From Macrostomum hystrix (lineage: Eukaryota > Platyhelminthes > Macrostomidae), in assembly GCA_950097015.1 (NCBI GenBank), contig CATNEN010000033.1:1922001-1986000 (forward strand): a stretch of DNA of 64,000 bases, read 5' to 3'. Numbering within the stretch: the first letter of the stretch is position 1; each line of letters opens with the position of its first letter. Below are positions 57,893 through 64,000 of the stretch, piece after piece. The notes under the pieces were generated by a model that was not told where the DNA came from, searched no databases, and saw only the letters and a program-made list of their open reading frames with translations. Position numbers and translations under genes: made by a program.

Positions 57893-59644
57893 CTAGCTTT
57901 TTTGCCCGTTGTTTTTGGGGCAGAAATTTAAAGCAAAGCAGCAAGCAATTCACGTCTCTGTATTAACTTTATAGTAAAGGTCACCATTTATTTATTTACT
58001 GCATTAATGAAAAGTGAAGAGTTTGTTTAAGGGCGTTTTAAGTAAAAAAATAAGTGAAAAGTTTGTCCAAACAGCCCCCTCTTGATTACTTCTTTAGAAA
58101 CATGTCTCTTAGCCACTCCTCTATACAGTCAGTGGCAGATCCAGGAATTTTGTTTTGGGGCAGTCTGTCAGGGGAGCGCCATGAGAATCACAGAGGGGGT
58201 GCCAGCAGCCGAAAAAGGGCGCCAGGAGCCAAGAAAGGCGCCAGCGGCTGAAAAACGGGAGCCAGCGGCTGAAAAAGGGGCGCCAGCGGCCGAAAAGGGG
58301 CGCAAGTGCTGCGACTGGCGCCCCTGGTGGGGGCATCTTATTCCCATGATTAAAATTTAGGGGGGCGACTGCCCCCCCCGCCCCCCCCTAAATCTGCCTC
58401 TGTATACAGTATGCATGTGCACGCGTATACATAAGGAAAATAGCCATGGCACAACAATAACAATGTCAAAGAAACAAAATTAAACTGTTTCAGAGTTCAG
58501 AGTTAGACAGGTCAAGGTCAATTCGTGACTACTTTTCTATTAATTGCTTGCGAGTCACCTCAAGGCCTGGGGATACACCACATTCTTCGTTCTTCCCCTT
58601 GGTGCGAAAATGAATAGGCCAGCTGGAGTTCCAACACGGGAGCAGGCGACATAAAGCTGCCCATGCGAGAAGCAAGGAGTCTCCAGGTTGATGCCAGCCA
58701 CCTTCAGCGACTGTCCCTGAGCCTTGTTAATAGTCATCGCAAAGCACACTCTCACAGGGAACTGCAGTCGCTTGAACTGAAATGGCAGGTCCGTGGGGAT
58801 AATTGGAATCCGGGGAACGAACACAGACTCTCCTCTGCCAGATCCAGTCATTATCGTGGCCTCAATCACGTGTGGGAAGAGCCGCCTGACTATCAGTCTG
58901 GTGCCGTTACACAGCCTTGGCGCATTCAGGTTGCGGAGGAGCATAATTGGTGCCCCAACTTTCAGCTGCAAGTTGTGCGATGGAGTTCCAGGAGGATCTA
59001 GAGAGTTCAGAAACTCAACAGGATACTCCACAGCGGTGTCATCAGTCAACGTTGTATCAATTGACTTGTAGGTGAAAACTGCACCTGGCAACTCCTGAAG
59101 CAGTTGGTAGTTAATTTCGTTGGCGGCATCATTTCTAGGACACAGAATTGCCCTCTCTGACAGCCAGTCAACGTCAGCATATCGAACCATCAGGTTCGGG
59201 TAAACTTTTGCCTTGAGCTCCTGCACTGACTGCACAATGTTTCCGATTGTAGCGATCGATGACTGCCCATCCTCGGTGTTAATCTCCAGCAGACCATTGC
59301 CGATTCGCAATAGATTGGCAGAGAACTCATGAGCTGTTTCGTCTCCTTGAATTGTAGCTCTCATGTTTGTTCGTAGGTGCAACTTCACAACCGATGGCCA
59401 CAGGTGAGATGATTTTAGGCAAGCATTAATCTCATCAGCAGGAGTGCCACGCGGAATCACAGGCAGCGTCTGTCTAAAGTCTCCAGACAGCAGCAGAGTG
59501 ACACCGCCCATCAGTTGATCGCCAGCCTCTCTCTTTCTTCTATCCCAGGCTGGCTGGAGAGAAATATCAACCGGAGAGCCCTGCGCACTGGGACGCCACC
59601 GCACTCACCGCACTCAGTCTCAGTGCTGTTTGGGGGCCAGTAGA
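57893..59644 (-). mobile_element. Helitron deletion derivative, copy 2
   Basis: It has the same TCTACTGG start (59644) and the same hairpin-CTAG end with T as the next base (57893) as copy 1. The 3'-terminal 140 bp are nearly identical to those of copy 1. A single 349-codon frame (59604-58555) joins the first 28 codons of the shared 5' end directly to the helicase at QLMGGVTLLLSGDFRQTL, skipping 1,259 bp present in copy 1, including Walker A and B. It keeps the helicase C-terminus that copy 1 lost: CFAMTINKAQGQSLKVAGIN and LYVACSRVGTPAG. A 273-bp MITE sits in its 3' part. Confidence 0.88.
58130..58402. mobile_element. hAT-like MITE with 8-bp target duplication
   Basis: The left end CAGTGGCAGATCCAGG and the right end CTAAATCTGCCTCTG form imperfect terminal inverted repeats of the CAGNGGC type. 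Perfect 8-bp duplications TATACAGT lie at 58122-58129 and 58403-58410. Length is 273 bp with no coding capacity. The middle holds about four copies of a 21-bp motif containing GCCAGCGGCTGAAAAA. An 8-bp duplication and these ends fit the hAT superfamily. Confidence 0.9.
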
Positions 59645-61654
59645 CCATCTAACGGCCGCCGGCTAGCCGACACTTCCACTAGTCAAAAAATACTCGGCTA
59701 GCCGGGTGATTCCACGTGGACCCACGGGGGGCTAGCCTTACTGGCGGTGGCCTTGGGGGAATTGCATTCCTAACCCACGTGCATGTAGTAAGAAACTATA
59801 TAAATAACTTATTTCCAAACATATAGGGAAGCCATTTTTACGGCGTAGTGTAGAATAACTTCGACTAAGTAGCTCAATGAGATACATGAGATACATACAT
59901 GACAAGGCCATTTTTCAAAAGAAACCAAACTAGAATCCTTGTCCCTAGAACTCAAAGAACTCGATATGGAAAACTCTTGCATAATGAATTATAGCTTTTT
60001 GGCTAGAACGGCAAGAACTATATACAAAACAGGCATATATGCATTTTAGAAATGAAATAGATGACAGATTAATAGAAAGGAGGAATGAAAAGAAAAAATG
60101 ACAAAAAGTGAAAAAGTTTTATTTCGTCAATTACAAAAATCAGTAGTGGTTGGTAATCGAGCTAGGGACCTTCCGCATGCGAGGATTCAGCGCTACTCAA
60201 CAATCTACACAGACTTGATAGAAGTGAAGGGAAAAAATGTTATTATACTGGCTGGTAGAAAGCCCAACTTAAAAGTTCTTTATCGTTCTTAATCGTTCTT
60301 TCATTCTTATTTATTCTATACCGTAACAGTTGAACCTAAAATCTGTAATTTAGAAGATACAAGAGAGAATAAGTATACAATTATAAATATAGGAATGAAT
60401 AAGTAGAAGCTAGGTATGTAAGTATGCATAATTTAAAAATTTGGCGCGTTCCGATGCACAAGATTGAGATTCTAAATAGAGGAAGAGGGACTGTGTTTCG
60501 TACATTAATAAGATAATAGTTTGGTATCTTATCTCCCTCCCGAGTTCCGGCCAACAAATGAATTAGTAATGAATTTCGATTGCTAGGGACCATTGAAAGG
60601 TTACACGATCGATCATAACCAATTGTGAATTATTTGATATTTTTTTGTTTTCTGCAATCTAAATTCGAAATTTATTCATATACATTCTGTTTTTATTAAA
60701 CGTTGCTTCATTTTGTGTTCATATGTGTTTATTTTGGTACGTCCCAATTCCTTCACGCAAACTAAACTCCCGGACGATAAAATGTTACGTAAACACGTTA
60801 AAACAAAACAAACGCTAAAAACAAAACGTAGAATTAGTAAAAAATCTCATTTTATTGCACAAAAATTAAAATTGCTTTAACAGTTTTTAGTTACAGACAA
60901 GCGCTTTATTGACTTAAAATTTAAATTTTAAATTACAGTTTTTGCGGTTGTTTTATTCCTATCCAATATTCTATCCTATTCTATTGTAGTATAACTGGGT
61001 TTGAATGCCGCGAATTTAAACAGTTTTACTACAGCAATTTAACGTCTTCAGTTTACACGCCGCGCCGCGCCTTACACTTACAATCGATTGCAGCGCGCTT
61101 TTCAAACTGGTGCGATTATATTTTAATTAGACAACGATTAAAATAATTTATAATTAATATTTGCATTATTTTCAAGGGTCATAAAAGTAGAAATTAATAA
61201 CATAATAATGTTATTTGCAATCGCTATAGTTACTGTATAGCAACAATTAAATATTTAGCGCAATTTTAAAAGAACATTTCCAGCCGCACTACACTATGCT
61301 ATCCTAAACCGATTAGGTTACTTGTGTTAATTATCTACTGATACTACTAGGCCTACTAGATAATAGATCTATTCTTAAATCTTTAATTTATTTTGAAGTC
61401 TCAGTCAAAAGCATTGCGATTTTTTTGTCGCAGCGCATTTTTATTGCAAAATAGTAAATATAAAGTTTCTAATTAATTTAGATTAAATCGTCAAATTAGC
61501 TATTTGTTAAGGTAAGTATGACCGTCAGTGCTTTCTATTCACTCATATTTTCCTTAAATATGTTGCCCGTAGTTGTATAGACAACTAATATAATTAATAA
61601 TTTTTTATTAACCATGCTTCCAGGGCCTAGCTGTGTCCCATAGGAAGTGCTTAT
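59645..61654. other. AT-rich region, no gene recognised
   Basis: No supported exon. Near 60150-60200 the minus strand has a tRNA-like CCCTAGCTCGATTACC that may be a decayed SINE head. From 60.6 to 61.6 kb the DNA is very AT-rich. Confidence 0.4.
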
Positions 61655-61765
61655 TCACATGGTCCTATGCTGATAATTTCAATTTTATCCACGTGGTCCT
61701 ATGCTGATAATTTCAATTTTATCCACGTGGTCCTATGCTTATAATTTCAATTTTATCCATATGAA
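61655..61765. repeat. 34-bp tandem repeat, about 3 copies
   Basis: Units contain GTGGTCCTATGCTGATAATT and TCAATTTTATCCAC, degenerating at the 3' end. Confidence 0.8.
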
Positions 61766-61839
61766 TCCATGCTCAAAATTTATGCTTATCTGCTGGTGTT
61801 TTGTTTTGCAATCAGTCCTAAAAACAGACTGGCTGGCTG

Positions 61840-62230
61840 CCTACATCGATCACCCTCAAACTGCAGCCAATTAAACCTGCCACAGAAAATGAATTCCACT
61901 GAGCAATGTAGAGAGCCTGGCACTTGCTGTCACAGCTAAGACCTGTGATTTCCTTTGGCAAATCAAAATCCCTCTGGGCTTTAAGACAGACAGACCCATC
62001 AATTGAAAAGGCAAGAATCTCATAACTTTAGTCTCCATGTAAAACGGAACAAAAAGGGAGCCTCACAGTGATATCACCTGCACAATTCTCTCTCACTAGC
62101 TGGCCTGAAGAATCAGCAACAAAAGTTTTAGTGTTGGAGCACAATGCAATAAATCTAGGATTGCCTAGACTTTCCAGCTCACCAGACTGGAATAAACATA
62201 ATCCAACAATCATATGTACAAAAACATTCA
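61840..62230 (-). other. possible beta-propeller (NHL-like) coding remnant
   Basis: On the minus strand SLGNPRFIALCSNTKTFVAD is followed after a stop by EILAFSIDGSV and DLPKEITGLSCDSKCQALYI. The text resembles the repeated strand pattern of NHL or WD propellers. Stops interrupt it and no splice sites were placed, so it may be a pseudogene or transposon-borne fragment. Confidence 0.3.
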
Positions 62231-62639
62231 AGACACAATAGTTTTGATGACTATAGTTGGTTGTAGTGTCTCAAACAAACTTTTCTTGTACAACACTTAA
62301 GCATGCAGATAACGCCTATGCCATATCTATCCATAGTGTGGATCATGTAGTGCAGACAAGAATTTTCCTGTGTGTATTTTCAGAAGTGGCATGCAGTGGT
62401 GTACAAATTGGTCAGTGGCCTGCATAATGCACACTACATAATTACACTGGCATGGCAATGTTGCCAATGCATTTATGCATGCAGCAAAAAACATATTCAA
62501 CTTTTTTTTAAATCTATTGTATATTAACAGTATAAATAGAGAAACAAAAATTAACATTTGTCTCCACTTGATTTGTGTTGCCTATGGATGAGTTAGCTCT
62601 ATGTAGCAATGTATGCAGTGCGCTGCACGTGGCCTACAT

Positions 62640-62753
62640 CTTGAATGTGCATTGACTTCCAAGTTGCAGGTACTGCTTGACTGTTTTCACCTGCCTGTGA
62701 CCAGTCACTTTACAGATATTGGCATTTGAGTAACCAACATCAGAAAACTCCTT
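62640..62753 (-). pseudogene. tyrosine recombinase C-terminal fragment
   Basis: On the minus strand SDVGYSNANICKVTGHRQVK, then TVKQYLQL, is the final His...Tyr box of a Crypton-like tyrosine recombinase. It is diverged from the 33-36 kb copies and truncated on both sides. Confidence 0.6.
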
Positions 62754-62925
62754 GCAGAGCTATTGCTGCGGCTGCCTCATGGAATGGTTGGAGCAGCAAA
62801 TCAAACATGTCGACACCGGTGACGCCCATCTGAAGTGGTCCCAGACCCTCTGACTTGGCCACCAGCTGGAACACGTCCATGGCGGCAAGAAGGTCGCTGC
62901 TGTTAGCGGCCTGATTATGCGAACA
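62754..62925 (-). CDS. coding-like exon fragment of unknown protein
   Basis: After an acceptor-like CGCATAATCAG on the minus strand comes AANSSDLLAAMDVFQLVAKS, EGLGPLQMGVTGVDMFDLLL and QPFHEAAAAIALQ, with GC-rich codons like the host genes. It runs straight into the recombinase fragment in another frame, so the natural end is unclear. No family was recognised. It may be a real exon, or one captured or broken by the element. Confidence 0.4.
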
Positions 62926-63148
62926 TCCGATGGGATTCCAATTGCTCTAACAGACATTTGACATTGTTCTAAAATAAGAAAATGCAATGAAATTTACAGA
63001 ATTTTATCATGTAGTCTAAAAATTTACTGCAACATGCTAACAAAATATGTGTTAAATTATATTCACCTCATTGAAATTGGAAGGAAATCCATGGAAGTAA
63101 AGACGAAAATTTTCAAAGTCGTTTCTGAAATATTTGTTTTTATACGTA

Positions 63149-64000
63149 GGGTGTCCCAGAATTAGCGGGAAAAATCGATGCACAGGCAAACTGGTGCAAC
63201 ATAGTTTATTGAAACTTACGTCACTGATATATAAACATTCAGCAGTTCTAATGCTTTTTAAATCAAGTAAATATGTCAACTCATTAAAAAGTTTTAGCTA
63301 AAATTAGAACAAGGGGTAAGGGGTAGAGTTACACCAAGTCAAGGCCAGCGGAATCGGTCACGCAGCATCGCCATTGCTGACCTACTTCTTTGACTTAGCG
63401 GCAGGGAGCCTCCATGACAGACGCAGCGAGGAGGCGGCCGGTGCCGCCCATATCGCTAACCCCTGGCAGCATCGCCATCGCCGTCGACTGACGACTTTTC
63501 GACGAAGTCCCCCTTAGCTCGCAGCACTTAGTCCATCGCGTGAGAAGCGCATTGATGGCATCTGCATAAGCTCGACGCGGAATTTCGTGCAGCAGAACCC
63601 GCCTGAATTCACCTTCCAAGTTGTCGCGATGGTCAAAGATGCGCCCCCGCAGGTGCTTCTTTAACTGAGGGAAAATTGCGTAGTCGCAAGGAGCTAAGTC
63701 TGGTGAGTAGGGTGGGTGCGCAAGCAGATCAAAATTGAGTTCGTTGATACGATCAAGCGTTTTCTTGGCCGTGTGAGGTCGAGCGTTGTCGTGCAACAGG
63801 AGGTGAGGCTTCATCGCAGCCCTGCGCTTGTTGCGGATGTCTGATTTCATCTTAGTCAGCGTCTCCGTGTACCGGTCCGAGTTAACCGTGCTGTTAGGCC
63901 CAAGGAAGTCGATGGTCAGGGTTAGACCCAGAAGGGTCAGGTCAACCTTCTTGATCGAAGAAAAGGGTCAGCATGATCTTCTTGCAGTGCTGGTCTCGCT
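63149..64000 (-). mobile_element. mariner-like element (DD34D), broken, cut by window edge
   Basis: The right end on the minus strand is GGGTGTCCCAGAATTAGCGG at 63149 next to a TA, as in mariner termini. The transposase frame 63850-63395 holds HLLLHDNARPHTA with the second catalytic Asp and HPPYSPDLAPCDYAIFPQLK with the third, spaced as in DD34D. Upstream (63851-64000) LTLFFDQEG carries the likely first Asp but is followed by a stop and a frameshift before LTIDFLGPNSTVNSDRY. The copy shown is therefore not translatable as one protein. Confidence 0.85.

Noticed and set aside
57348-57953. 201-codon minus-strand frame
   Set aside because: It crosses the spacer between the Helitrons and both element ends, has no domain, and includes the CAGA microsatellite.

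Overview
The window looks like nuclear DNA of an invertebrate animal. It holds intron-containing genes with GC-rich coding third positions: lambda-crystallin, mitochondrial malate dehydrogenase, PI3-kinase p85 and Headcase. Between and inside them lie tRNA-derived SINEs, Cryptons, Helitrons, a restriction-like-endonuclease LINE, a hAT-like MITE, a mariner and an exceptional load of tandem repeats. This mix would fit a repeat-rich free-living flatworm of the Macrostomum type, but nothing here proves the species.

Layout. 2.1-3.25 kb (-): CRYL1-like dehydrogenase, 2 exons. 4.1-9.2 kb: SINEs and a decayed RLE-type LINE. 10.25-11.96 kb (+): mitochondrial malate dehydrogenase, 2 exons. 12.3-14.3 kb: SINEs and a GC-rich block with repeated CCAAT/TATA-like units. 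14.6-16.2 kb (-): unrecognised 484-residue protein. 18.2-19.1 kb (-): 3' exon of a polyQ/Ser-rich protein. 20.2-27.5 kb: a satellite with an EcoRI site in nearly every 15-bp monomer and clear higher-order structure. 27.9-32.6 kb (+): a five-exon gene for a probable type I membrane protein, with a SINE and two long minisatellites in its introns. 33.1-37.2 kb: interleaved Crypton tyrosine-recombinase fragments in both orientations. 39.2-46.1 kb (+): eight-exon PI3K p85 regulatory subunit, reconstructed as SH3-C1-SAM-C1-BH-nSH2-iSH2-cSH2. 48.8-50.4 kb (+): Headcase. 52.4-55.3 kb (-): an apparently intact three-exon BAHD acyltransferase. 55.5-59.6 kb: two Helitron deletion derivatives, one holding a hAT-like MITE with an 8-bp target duplication. 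62.6-64 kb: a recombinase fragment next to a coding-like exon, and a broken mariner.

The host genes are unrelated housekeeping, signalling and metabolic genes and form no operon. Most splice predictions were checked by eye for GT/AG and reading phase, and the summed coding lengths stay in frame. The most unusual items are the BAHD enzyme in an animal context, the SAM plus double-C1 architecture of p85 with a His in place of the FLVR Arg of its C-terminal SH2, and the habit of individual introns carrying their own private minisatellite.
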